This document shows, in pieces, positions 17,759 through 27,000 of a stretch of DNA of 64,000 nucleotides; positions within the stretch are counted from its first letter, which is position 1; each line of letters starts with the position of its first letter. The stretch spans positions 2,424,501-2,488,500 of the forward strand of contig NZ_CP061091.1 of the NCBI RefSeq assembly GCF_017654485.1, read 5' to 3'. The notes below the pieces were generated by a model that did not search any database, was not told the DNA's origin, and was given only the letters and a program-made list of their open reading frames with translations. Source of the DNA: Roseomonas marmotae. GTDB lineage: Bacteria; Pseudomonadota; Alphaproteobacteria; Acetobacterales; Acetobacteraceae. A program made the position numbers and the translations under genes.

Positions 17759-19145
17759 GGGTGGAACCCAGCAGCCTCCGCGCGGCGTCCTGCTGCCTCG
17801 CTGGCTCCCGGATGCGTCCCTGCGAGTCCGTCATCTCCATCCGATCCAACCAGGCCTCGAATTCGGGCGCCGCGCGCAGCCCCAGCGTGGAGCGAAGATA
17901 GAGCGCATCGTGGAAGGAGCCGCTCTGGTAGTTCAGCATCACATCATCCGCGCCCGGCACGGTGATGATGAAGTTGGTCCCGGCGACGGCCAGCAGCGTC
18001 ATCAGCGTGTCCATGTCGTCCTGGTCGGCCTCGGCATGGTTGGTGTAGCAGACATCAACCCCCATCGGCACGCCAAGCAACTTGGCGCAACAATGATCCT
18101 CCAGCCCCGCCCGGATGATCTGCTTGCCGTCATAGAGGTATTCCGGCCCGATGAAGCCGACCACCGTATTCACCAGCAGCGGCGAGAAGGCGCGCGCCAC
18201 TGCATAGGCGCGGGTCTCCACTGTCTGCTGGTCCAGCCCGTGATGTGCATCCGCCGAGAGGGCGGCGCCCTGCCCGGTCTCGAAATACATCACGTTCTGG
18301 CCCACGGTGCCGCGCCTCAAAGCCAGCGCCGCCTCATGAGCTTCCCGCAATACGGCGAGGCTGACGCCGAACCCGGCATTCGCGGCCTCAGTGCCGGCAA
18401 TGGATTGGAAGACCAGATCGACGGGCGCACCCCGCTCCATGATGCGGATGGCGTTGGTCACATGGGTCAGCACGCAGTTCTGGGTCGGAATGTCGTGCCG
18501 CTCCCGGAGTCCGTCCAGCATCTCCAGCAGCGCGATGCAGTTCGGGATATTGTCGGTGGCCGGATTGATGCCGATGACCGCATCGCCGCAGCCGTAAAGC
18601 AGCCCATCCAGTGTGGCCGCGGCGATGCCGCGCAGGTCGTCAGTGGGGTGATTGGGCTGCAAGCGGGTGGAGAGGCGTCCCTCCAGGCCGATGGTGCCGC
18701 GAAATCCCGTGACGACCCGACAGCGCCGGGCAACCGAGACCAGATCCTGATTTCTCATGAGCTTGGAAACGGCGGCGACCATCTCTGGCGTCAGGCCCGG
18801 GGCCAGCGCGGCCAGGGCACCGGAAGTCGCTTCATAGGAAAGAAGCCAGTCCCGCAATCCGCCCACGGTCAGGTGCCGGATGGGCGCGAAGGCATCGGCG
18901 TCATGGCTATCCATGATGAGCCGCGTCACCTCATCCAGTTCATAGGGGATCAGCGGCTCCTCAAGGAAGCGGGTCAGCGGCAGGTCCGCCAGCACCGCGC
19001 GAGCGGCGACACGCTGGGCATCGCTTTCCGCCGCCAGGCCAGCCATTTCATCGCCAGAGCGGCGTGGCGAGGCCTTGGCCAGCAGATCCGCCAGATCGCG
19101 GAAGACATGGCGTTCGCCCCGGAAGTCACTGGCATAGCGACCCAT
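17748..19145 (-). CDS. eutB: ethanolamine ammonia-lyase large subunit
   Basis: Catalytic large subunit, 465 residues, of the TIM-barrel B12 enzyme. Conserved segments include RNQDLVSVARRCRVVTGFRGTIGL, the LQPNHPTDD loop, GCGDAVIGINPATD and YFETGQGAALSADAHHG. The frame continues to 19430, but the extra residues are unlike the family; ATG 19145 gives the usual N-terminus (RYASDFRGERHVFRDLADLLAKA). No microcompartment, reactivase (eutA) or permease gene is adjacent, as in minimal eutBC loci that use ethanolamine as a nitrogen source. The upstream edge is only 330 bp from the island boundary. Confidence 0.95.
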   Translation of the reverse strand: MGRYASDFRGERHVFRDLADLLAKASPRRSGDEMAGLAAESDAQRVAARAVLADLPLTRFLEEPLIPYELDEVTRLIMDSHDADAFAPIRHLTVGGLRDWLLSYEATSGALAALAPGLTPEMVAAVSKLMRNQDLVSVARRCRVVTGFRGTIGLEGRLSTRLQPNHPTDDLRGIAAATLDGLLYGCGDAVIGINPATDNIPNCIALLEMLDGLRERHDIPTQNCVLTHVTNAIRIMERGAPVDLVFQSIAGTEAANAGFGVSLAVLREAHEAALALRRGTVGQNVMYFETGQGAALSADAHHGLDQQTVETRAYAVARAFSPLLVNTVVGFIGPEYLYDGKQIIRAGLEDHCCAKLLGVPMGVDVCYTNHAEADQDDMDTLMTLLAVAGTNFIITVPGADDVMLNYQSGSFHDALYLRSTLGLRAAPEFEAWLDRMEMTDSQGRIREPARQQDAARRLLGSTHGG

Positions 19146-19473
19146 CGTCCTACCCCACTTTCCACAGCACGCTGCGGGTCCGCCGCCCGTTCCAGCATCA
19201 GGACCAGTGTGAGCCATACCATCGGCACGGAGCCGGCGGCCATCACCAACTCCGCCAGCGCCCGGCATGGACATAGCGCCACACGTCATCCATCGCCGGT
19301 GACGAGGAAGACAATGGGCGGCAGCAATGAGGAGGCTGGGATCCGGGCCAGGAATGCGTCGCGTGGCACGCCACCGACGCTGAAAAGTGCCCGCAGGAGG
19401 GAGAGCCGCCCTCGATAACAGCAACGGCACGAGGCAGGCTAAACAGCCTGCCTGTGGAAATTCTTGGCTGGGG
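19146..19473. other. eutB upstream region, between eutB and the island
   Basis: Before the island arrived, this DNA directly followed the tRNA-Ser 3' end. One minus-strand frame (about 19170-19320) reads as a hydrophobic stretch broken by a stop or frameshift. It could be a small transporter remnant, but I do not recognise it. No cobalamin-riboswitch-like structure is evident. Confidence 0.4.
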
Positions 19474-19494
19474 AAACTGGCGGAGGGGATGGGA
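19474..19494 (+). repeat. attL of the genomic island
   Basis: These 21 bp are identical to 36328-36348, the 3' end of tRNA-Ser. Here the match stops after GATGGGA, so this is only the tRNA tail left at the distal end and not a second tRNA gene. Confidence 0.88.
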
Positions 19495-19558
19495 CGGCAC
19501 GAAAGCCGGACAGAAGCCCATGAATTCCTTTGGTTTCAGTAGTTTCAAAGGCTCCATG

Positions 19559-19596
19559 TGTGGGATATGCTGTGGGGGATTCTGTGGGGGAATGCC
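19559..19596 (+). repeat. tandem 12-bp repeats inside the left island end
   Basis: Three direct units spaced 12 bp apart (TGTGGGATATGC, TGTGGGGGATTC, TGTGGGGGAATG) lie 65-100 bp inside attL, just before the integrase. Near-identical units occur at 36234-36273 just inside attR. This placement is typical of integrase arm-binding sites. Confidence 0.65.
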
Positions 19597-19599
19597 TGA

Positions 19600-20988
19600 T
19601 TGCCACTCGATAAGCGTAATCTGGAGCTGCGCCATTCAACATGGTGGTGTGTGCGCGACGTACCCCCTTCCCTTCGAGAGTTCTTGGGTAAACGGAGGTT
19701 GGCTCAGACGCTTGTGACGCACTCGCTCAAAGAGGCGAGGAGCCGCCGCGAGTTCGTGCTGGCCCACTGGGAACTAGTTTTTGAGGCCGCAAGACGTGGC
19801 CAGCAGCTGCCATGGCAAGTGCAACAAGCAGATCTGAGGGGGGGTAGATCGCACATCGCAGCGGCAATGAGCTATCGCGAGTTGATCTCCCAGGCTCAGC
19901 AGGAGGACGAGGAGAACAACCGGAACGCGATCTCCGAACGGGACAGGTCCGACCGGGCAAGCGTGCTGGAGTCGTTAGCCGAACAAGAGGCGGAGCAGCT
20001 ACCGCACGGAAAGGGTGAAGAGTTCCTTGCCGTCGTGCACGGCGGTGGTCTTCCGTTGGGGCATTTTGTCGAGCAGTGGCTAGGCCAAGGAACCTACACA
20101 GCCAGAACGGAGGCGGAACATCGCCTCGCTTTGACCAAGCTTCAAGACTGGCTGGCATCGATAAACCAAGCGGTTCTCGTCCAAGCAGTGACTCGGAGGG
20201 TAGCTGGGGAGTTTGTAGCCTCGCTTCAGGAAATGGGATCTCTCGCCCGGAAGACAATCAATAAGCATGTCTCATCCCTCTCCTCTTACTGGCGCTGGAT
20301 GGTCAGCAGAGGCCACGCGGAGGCGAACCCTTGGTCCGGCCAGGGTCTCAGCACAATGCCCGAGCATCGCCGGGGTCAGCATGAACAAAAGGAACGGCCC
20401 TTCACCGATGACGAGCTGAAGACCCTGCTTTCTGGCCCGGTGAGACGCGATGTAGCCGACATGATGCTGCTGGCAGCCCTCACTGGTGCCCGACGGGAAG
20501 AGCTTGCCCAGCTGAAGGTTGGGGATCTGAGGGAGGGAGCATTCTTCATCAGAGGCTCCAAAACCGCCGCCGGCGTGAGAGCCATCCCCATTCATCCCGC
20601 CCTTCAGGAGTTGGTCACAAGGCGAACCGCCGGTAAAATGCCCAACGAGTTCCTGCTGGACGAGCTGAAAGAATCGGGCGATGACGGCGCCCGCTCGAAC
20701 GGCGTAGGTAAAGCTTTCGAGTACTACAGGCGTCGCGTGAAAGTGGACGAATCTAGGCCAGGTAAGCGTCGGTCTCTGGTCAATTTTCATAGCTTTCGGC
20801 GCTGGTTCATCACGCGAGCAGAACGTGCTGGACAGCCGCCGCACATCATTGCTGCGGTAGTGGGCCATGCGCGACAAGGAATGACATTGGGCACCTACTC
20901 CGCAGGACCGTCGGGAGAACAGTACCGGGTGTGTGTGGAGGCCGTAAAACTGCCGGCTGGCCTGACCCTCCCGCCACCCGAGGCATAG
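19600..20988 (+). CDS. tyrosine-type site-specific integrase
   Basis: Phage/island integrase of about 462 residues. The N-terminal region (ending in THSLKEARSRR) has the feel of the DUF6538-type arm-binding domain, a SAM-like core-binding domain covers about residues 150-240, and the catalytic domain contains Arg298 (TGARREE), Lys321, His397-x-x-Arg400 (HSFRRWF), His423 (VVGHARQ) and nucleophile Tyr433 (GTYSAG). All six catalytic residues are present, so the enzyme is probably active. The start is a TTG at 19600; a GTG about 50 bp later is possible. The location beside attL fits integration of this island at tRNA-Ser. Confidence 0.93.
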   Translation: MPLDKRNLELRHSTWWCVRDVPPSLREFLGKRRLAQTLVTHSLKEARSRREFVLAHWELVFEAARRGQQLPWQVQQADLRGGRSHIAAAMSYRELISQAQQEDEENNRNAISERDRSDRASVLESLAEQEAEQLPHGKGEEFLAVVHGGGLPLGHFVEQWLGQGTYTARTEAEHRLALTKLQDWLASINQAVLVQAVTRRVAGEFVASLQEMGSLARKTINKHVSSLSSYWRWMVSRGHAEANPWSGQGLSTMPEHRRGQHEQKERPFTDDELKTLLSGPVRRDVADMMLLAALTGARREELAQLKVGDLREGAFFIRGSKTAAGVRAIPIHPALQELVTRRTAGKMPNEFLLDELKESGDDGARSNGVGKAFEYYRRRVKVDESRPGKRRSLVNFHSFRRWFITRAERAGQPPHIIAAVVGHARQGMTLGTYSAGPSGEQYRVCVEAVKLPAGLTLPPPEA

Positions 20989-21023
20989 GAGGTGGGAGAG
21001 CCAGAAGCACGTCGTAGTTCAGC

Positions 21024-21551
21024 TTAAGGTTCTTTGCAAATGAACAGCCAGCCAGCAGCCGACTTCCAAGTTTCTACAAGACCTTGGTCAGCGAGGCGGC
21101 GAGCAGCGCGATTTACATCCCAAATCAGTTCATCGATGGTTGCCGCGATCGTCTCGGCAGTGCGGGGTTCAGCCGGATCCATTGCGGCAAGAACACGCGG
21201 CTCAAGACTTGGGTCATAGCCCGGCTCAATGTTTCCTTGGGTGAACCGTTCGCACCATACGATCCGGCCCCTCCAGACAATGAAATGGCTTCCACAGCCG
21301 CCTTCACGCCAGACCGACGGGATGAGTGTTGCTCCCTCGCCGCGCATGTCGATGCGCCAAGCTTTGCCGGCTCGTCGATCGAGGTTCACTACCAGCGTCT
21401 CCCCGCACCCATCAGGGCACGCAATGACAAGGGAACGCTGCCGGCCGCGCACAACCAGCACGGCATCGCCGGCTGCGCCTAGCCGAGCTTCCGCCTCATC
21501 CCGGTATTCCGCTTCGCCGAGCAACCGCAATGTTCGTGCTGGATGACTCAT
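21024..21551 (-). CDS. DUF6527 (BubE-type) protein of the ubiquitin-like operon
   Basis: Last gene of the seven-gene operon, 175 residues. Residues 30-100 match the DUF6527/BubE pattern: Cys45 and Cys49 in CPDGCGE, a TLIPSV segment with Ser79, then CGSHF (Cys86, His89) and a WRGRIVWC end (Cys100). The Cys/His set suggests a zinc site. Residues 110-175 form an extra helical part resembling a winged helix (IDELIWDVNRAARRLADQG). Family members co-occur with multi-ubiquitin, E2 and JAB-E1 genes; their activity is not something I can derive from sequence. The ATG overlaps the JAB-E1 stop by 4 bp. Confidence 0.8.
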   Translation of the reverse strand: MSHPARTLRLLGEAEYRDEAEARLGAAGDAVLVVRGRQRSLVIACPDGCGETLVVNLDRRAGKAWRIDMRGEGATLIPSVWREGGCGSHFIVWRGRIVWCERFTQGNIEPGYDPSLEPRVLAAMDPAEPRTAETIAATIDELIWDVNRAARRLADQGLVETWKSAAGWLFICKEP

Positions 21552-22891
21552 GCTGCGTTCCCCCATGGCCTGGAGCGGACTGGAAGCGGCCAGCTCGCAC
21601 CGCGCGCGAGAGCACCGCTTGTCGAGCAGGCGACGCAGTTGCAGGATTTTGTCGCAGCCATCTCCCGCACCTGCCCACGGATGCCGTCATAACGCTGATA
21701 ACGTGGACTGGCCGGTACAGGCGTGACCGCGCCTAGCAGCATGGTGACGGCAAGCGACGCCACCGTTGAGTTGATCGAGATCACCGCAGGCTGGGGCTCA
21801 CGCTCGCCTTGCACGTAGCGATCCGCCGCTCGTTGCTCAGGGGTCATGAGCTCTCGACGGATGAGCTCTCCATCAAGCGCGCGGGTGCAAGTCAGACATG
21901 GAAGGCCAGGGGAGAGCATTTGCACACGGCCGGTAATGTGTGTGACGACGCTGTCCCGCACTGTGATGCTTACTCCCATATCGATCACCGGCACGAGGTG
22001 CTGATAAGCAGCCTGGTTCACCACCGCCCGGCTCGCGTGAGAATCGGTGCACAAGAGGATGAAGTCGAGCGAGGCCAATCTGGTGGCTACCTGCTCATCG
22101 ACAACATCCGCACGGAGCGTGTGCACTTCGACTGCGGGATTTACTGCCCGCATCATCCTGGCTGCAATATCGACTTTGGCTTCTCCAACATCCGGTGGGG
22201 TGGAGCCGACCAGTCGGTTCAGATTAGTGGCCTCCACGATGTCAGGGTCAATCACGGTCACCCTGGCGGCCCCCAGGTGCGCGAGTTGCTGACATACCAA
22301 CGATCCGGTCCCACCGGCGCCAATGACGCCAAAATGCAGTCGACGAAGCAGACGCTGACCCGAGTCGCCGAAGGCCCGCACCTGCCGGTCATCCCGCTCC
22401 TCCGTGGCAGCAAAAGGAGGCTGCGAATGCAGCACCAAGCGCTCCCCAGCTTCCCACACTGGTACCTCGGTGCCATCATCGAGGCGTCTGGCCCGGCAGC
22501 CTCCTGGCCCGATTACCATCGCCAAGTGCGCAAGTTGTGCGCCGCGCTGGGCTAGGTACAGCCCGAACTGCGCTTCCCCGCGGTCATCAACCTTTGAGAA
22601 CGTCGGGTATCCGCGGCTACCTGGATGCGTATGTATCATGACCGCAGCCATGCCTGTCGCTCGGCTGCGATTTGCCACCTCCATCATGAAGTGGGCTCCA
22701 AGTGTAGCCGCGGCAGCATCGCGCCGCTCGTAGGCCGAATCCGGCACCGGATTCGCCTCAGCGACCACCCAGGCATCGGCCGCTGGATTGTAGTGGGCAT
22801 ACGCGACCGCACAGCTCTCTGCCCCATTTGCCTGCAGCAGCACATCAGCAAGCTCGCGATACTGGGGCGCCGCGAAACGAATGCCGCTCAT
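21548..22891 (-). CDS. JAB deubiquitinase-like + E1-like (ThiF/UBA) fusion
   Basis: 447 residues in two parts. Residues 1-155 are a JAB/MPN metalloprotease with an intact JAMM core, His87-x-His89 and Ser99-x-x-Asp102, expected to trim or remove ubiquitin-like tags. Residues 170-425 are an E1-type adenylation domain: GAGGTGS (191-197), DPDIVEATNLNR (215-226) and a zinc site formed by Cys332/Cys335 and Cys417/419/422. No Cys lies between the two zinc pairs, where a canonical catalytic Cys could sit. The ATG at 22891 overlaps the E2 stop by 4 bp. It probably activates the ubiquitin-like protein encoded two genes upstream. Confidence 0.9.
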   Translation of the reverse strand: MSGIRFAAPQYRELADVLLQANGAESCAVAYAHYNPAADAWVVAEANPVPDSAYERRDAAAATLGAHFMMEVANRSRATGMAAVMIHTHPGSRGYPTFSKVDDRGEAQFGLYLAQRGAQLAHLAMVIGPGGCRARRLDDGTEVPVWEAGERLVLHSQPPFAATEERDDRQVRAFGDSGQRLLRRLHFGVIGAGGTGSLVCQQLAHLGAARVTVIDPDIVEATNLNRLVGSTPPDVGEAKVDIAARMMRAVNPAVEVHTLRADVVDEQVATRLASLDFILLCTDSHASRAVVNQAAYQHLVPVIDMGVSITVRDSVVTHITGRVQMLSPGLPCLTCTRALDGELIRRELMTPEQRAADRYVQGEREPQPAVISINSTVASLAVTMLLGAVTPVPASPRYQRYDGIRGQVREMAATKSCNCVACSTSGALARGASWPLPVRSRPWGNAA

Positions 22892-23271
22892 TGAGGCCGC
22901 CTCAGCCGTTCGGCCACAACGTTCATCCAGGTGGAAAGCGTATCGCGGTTGGCATCCCAAGGGCCGGTCAAATGCCACGAGAACCACAAGCCACTTTCCG
23001 TGGTTTCGGGAATCTGCATCTCTTGAGTGTTCTGTGGCAGGCCCCCGTTCGACAATCGCAGGCCTGTATCAGCCCAAAAACAATCGACTGGTGCGTAAGG
23101 GTACCCCGGCGGGATTAGGAAGCGGATGTTGGTCGACAACGTCGACCAACCTTCCGGCAACCGGACGTCCGGCACGCTGACAAGCGAGGTGCTGCTTGGC
23201 AGGTGCTGGACATGGACGCCACCGAAGCGTTCCTGCAGCTGTTCCAGCTGCATGGCGATGATCCCCGACAT
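22888..23271 (-). CDS. prokaryotic E2-like (Prok-E2 family E type) protein
   Basis: A 127-residue UBC-fold protein. The family framework is visible: FLIPPGYPYAPVDCFW (residues 51-66), the SWH motif (98-100) and WDANRDTLSTWM (105-116). It has one Cys only (Cys64), placed where many relatives, as I recall them, have a non-Cys residue, so Cys64 may not be the catalytic residue; Ser98/His100 are alternatives. The start codon shares one base with the stop of the ubiquitin-like gene (TGATG), and the end overlaps the JAB-E1 start. Function is inferred: transfer of the ubiquitin-like protein to targets. Confidence 0.85.
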   Translation of the reverse strand: MSGIIAMQLEQLQERFGGVHVQHLPSSTSLVSVPDVRLPEGWSTLSTNIRFLIPPGYPYAPVDCFWADTGLRLSNGGLPQNTQEMQIPETTESGLWFSWHLTGPWDANRDTLSTWMNVVAERLRRPQ

Positions 23272-24017
23272 CAGCCGAAGTTCGCCTTCGGCACAGATGA
23301 GAAGCGGAGGATGCCATGCGCTGCACCGAGGCTGACACTCTCGTCGTCACCGATTGCCCGGTCAGGCTCATCCCCGCGGCCCTCGAGGGTCAAATCATGC
23401 GTGGCATCCCAGTTTGGCACCATCGCCTTGATCTCGGCGCCCGTCAGCGTCTTCTGGTCCGTCTCGTAGCGCGCGCCGTTAACAAAGAAGTGATAAACTG
23501 GCTTATGCGGGGCCGTGATGAACTTCTCAACGCCGGGCTGGGTTAGATCGACCTCACTTCCCGGAACGATCAGCCGATCGGTTCCGCCGCGCACATCGAG
23601 GAAGACCGCCTCGTCGGAACTGGCCTGCGCCAGTGAGCGAAGAGCCGCCTCGGGAATGGTGGGCATGCCCCAGACGATGCGGCTGTCGTTCACCTTAACC
23701 CGATAAAGGGGGTCGCCGCTGAAGGCGACAAATCGGTAGGCGGCCCGACCACGCAGATCGACCGCCTCGTCAGGGCGAACGTCCTCGAAGTCTCCTTCCT
23801 CAGTGATTACAAAGAGTGCGTGATCCTCGGCTTGCTGCAGATGGGCGGCCTTCAGGATTTGGCGCCCGAGCGGGACCGGATCGTCCAGCAGGAGCGGATG
23901 GAAGTCGATGCCGTTTAGCGCAAAAGAAACGCGGTAGCGTCCAGGGCGAAGCTGGCGGTCCTCGCGCACAGCAGCAAGCACATCGTCAATGCCGGCAAGA
24001 TGATCGTTAGTATCCAC
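23271..24017 (-). CDS. multi-ubiquitin domain protein (three tandem beta-grasp units)
   Basis: 248 residues containing three ubiquitin-like repeats, about 27-98 (RYRVSFALNGIDF...), 104-168 (LYRVKVND...) and 174-241 (VYHFFVNGARYET...). The tail ends VPKANFG with a free C-terminal Gly, so it is ready for adenylation without processing. The first ~25 residues are a helical lead. The start is GTG with an AGAGGAA ribosome site. It stands 81 bp after the helicase gene, the only sizeable gap in the operon. It matches the Multi_ubiq family, which is encoded beside E2, JAB-E1 and DUF6527 genes. Confidence 0.9.
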   Translation of the reverse strand: MDTNDHLAGIDDVLAAVREDRQLRPGRYRVSFALNGIDFHPLLLDDPVPLGRQILKAAHLQQAEDHALFVITEEGDFEDVRPDEAVDLRGRAAYRFVAFSGDPLYRVKVNDSRIVWGMPTIPEAALRSLAQASSDEAVFLDVRGGTDRLIVPGSEVDLTQPGVEKFITAPHKPVYHFFVNGARYETDQKTLTGAEIKAMVPNWDATHDLTLEGRGDEPDRAIGDDESVSLGAAHGILRFSSVPKANFG

Positions 24018-24098
24018 TCTGATGTTCCTCTTCGATGGGCCGCGGTAGCGGCGTTCGAAGGGTTAATCGCTCCGGCGGGGAGTGGCCGGTAATCTCAT

Positions 24099-27000
24099 TC
24101 AGAGATTTTTTTTGAGTGAGCCGGCGGCAAGCGGACCACATATAAAGAAGGTAGGGCAGCTGGGACATGTACGGTCCGATTGCTCCGGTCGGAACTGCCC
24201 GGACCCAATCGCGGCAAGCGTTGCCTTAAGTTTTTCGTGCCGGCTTTCGAGCTTCCGCCTGTCGAAGCTAACCTCCACTACAGGCGAGTGGTCGGAGAGA
24301 TGTAGGATTTCGACTTTACACCCGGGTAAAATTTTCGACACTGCCATTTGGAACGCAGCATCGGCGAGTTCTTTACCCGCTTCCGACTTCCCATGGCCTG
24401 TCCGGATGATCCTTGCGACGTGCCCGCCAGGAGTAGCAAGGACATCATCTGCCTTTGCCGTAAGCACATCATCGCCAATTACCAGCTGAAAGGACCCTGT
24501 TTCCACCCGCTGGCCGCTGCCCCGTACGTTCGTGAACCGACGGACCAGCAGCAGAGCGACTTCCCGGTGAAGTCGATACTCCGGGCCTGCCAGCGGATCT
24601 ACAGCCCATCTCTGCGCCAGCAACGCTTCCGCTCGCTCCGTTAAGTCGCCGGCAGGCTCCAGGCTAACGACATCCTCGACCACCTGGCGAACCAGATCGT
24701 GTACCCGCGACAACGTTGTCGGACTGCGGCGGCCGCCAACACCAAGGATGTGAGTGTAAAGAAAGCGGCGCGGACAGCGTGTGTAGAGGTCGAGCTGAGC
24801 GGTCGTTACGACGACTGGGGGTCCGATCTGGATCGGCAGTGCTCCGCCTTCAGGATCAGGGTAGAGGTTAGGGTTCGATCGAGCCGAGCGTGAATGTATG
24901 CGTCCCAGCCCGGCGATGAACTTGGATGGGCTGCGCGTTTTGCCCCCAGCGTCGTACGAGGCAGAATACAGTAGCAGCCGGTCGCGAGCGCGTGATGCCG
25001 CGACGTAGAACAGACACTCTTGTTCTGCGGCGTGGTCGGTTGCAGCTATCGCAACGGTCCCGCCCTGCCCGCCTTCGATCATGCCATCCGGGACAGGACA
25101 TGCAGGCCGACGAGCGGCACTTGGCATCCCGTTCTTGTTGAGGCCCATGACATGGACAACAGGGAACTCGAGACCTTTACTCCCATGAATTGTCATAAGT
25201 CTTACAGCGTCGATTCCCTGAGCTGCGAGCGGCAGCTGCCTGAGATCACGATCATCTGCGAGTTGGACGAGGCGCCGGATGCGATCAAGCAGGCCTTGCA
25301 CCGGCACGCCGGGTCCATGACGGTCCGTCCGGAGGAAGCTCATCAGCTGCCAAACGGCCACCCCCATCGCACGCTTAGCGGCATCGTCAGGCGCTGACAG
25401 CAAGGCGGCCACCCTGGTACGGTCGAGCAGAACTTTGGCCAGCACAAGCCACGGTCGATCCTTCGTGCCGAAGCCTTCGACGATCTCGCCGAGCCGGCGC
25501 AACGCCGCACGATCTTCGAAGCCGAGCTCCGAAATGGTTTCCGCAAAACCCTTCCAAGTCAGCGGGGCGGCGTCGGCTCGTCTTAAAGCGTCAATCACAG
25601 CAGCCGCGCCCGCCAAGCTAAGGCCGACGTGAAGACCATCCAACACCGGCTTACGCACCAGCGCCATGGCCCGCTTGTCAACGAGAAGCGAAACTAAAGA
25701 AAGTAGATCCTTTACCTCCGGCCGCTCGAACAGATTACCGAGGTAGAGGACGGGAATGTTGCGCCGCTCCAACTCGCGGCCGAGCCGAGCAAGACGCTCA
25801 TTGCCCGGACACAGAACTGCCTGACTACGAAAACCAACAGCCGGTGCGAGAGCCAAAATTTCATCGGCAAGCGCGCCTGCCTCGTCATCATTATTGCCGA
25901 AGGTAACATGCTCCGGTGGGACACCGCTCGACCTGCGATGCGCGCACAAGGTGGCTTCACCCGTTCCAACTGCCATGCCGGCGCCGAAGGTGGAGAATGC
26001 AGTGACAATTTCGGGCGTGGATCGGTAGTTGATCCGTAGTCGGCCAGATGAGGCGCCAGGAAAGTCGTCCGAGGCAAATCTCGCCATGTTGTACGATGAA
26101 GCACCACGAAAGCGATAGATTGCCTGCCTGCCATCTCCGACTGCCCAAAGGCCGCGCCCGCCTTCAGTGAGGTGCTGCAGCAAGCGGACACTACTGCGAT
26201 TGACATCCTGGTACTCGTCGACGAGCACATTCGTGTAGGCACCGCGTATGCGGTCGGCAACGCTTGGCATCTCGTCAAGAAGTGTGACTGGAAGGGAGAC
26301 GAGGTCGCCGAAGTCCACAGTGCCGGCGGCCTTCTTTAACTCCTCGTAGCGTCGGTAGACAGTAGCGACTTCCCTGCAGCGCTCGGCAGCCTCTATCGCA
26401 CCTGGATCGACCGCCGCGGCCCGCATGGTCAGGGCCAGAGCCTCGAAGCGGTCGACATCTGCGACCTCGTCCTTGGCTCGCGACACGGCTGCCAACATGT
26501 CGCGTAGCGGGCGGGAAGGATCCCAGAGCTCTTGATAATGGTTGAGCTCCAATGAAAGGTACTCGGCCTCGAGCAGCGCAACCGCTTCGGTACGGTCCAT
26601 CAGCCGCGGCTCACAGGCAAATCCCAGCTCACGGTGAAAGCGACGGACCAAGTCGAGGCCAAATGCGTGGAACGTACCCACCCACATCGCTGGGGCAGCA
26701 TCAGGCTTTACTGTCGCGATGCGATCAGAAAGTTCGCCTGCGGCCTTGTTGGAAAAAGTGAGCACGAGGATGGTACGAGGGTCGACGCCTTCGTCCACAA
26801 GGGATGCAACCCGGCCGATAAGCGTTTGAGTTTTGCCGGTTCCAGGCCCAGCCTCAAGTAGATACGGCGCGCCTCGGTGGCCGGCAGCAGCGCGCTGCTC
26901 ATCGTTAAGCGGCTTCGGTGGAGAACTGGGTGGAGATGCTTGGGCCGGGTCGATGGCAGGGAGAAGCAGCGCGTCGAGCAATTGCTGTGCGACAACGTCG

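Noticed and set aside
19146..19430. N-terminal extension of eutB or a hidden transporter gene
   Set aside because: The in-frame extension does not resemble EutB, and the hydrophobic stretch in another frame is broken and short.
19146..19473. Cobalamin riboswitch before eutB
   Set aside because: Looked for because the enzyme uses B12, but no B12-box-like sequence or complex fold was recognised.
19474..19530. Possible second tRNA gene at the left island end
   Set aside because: Only the last 21 bp of tRNA-Ser are present. The anticodon arm is missing, so it is attL.
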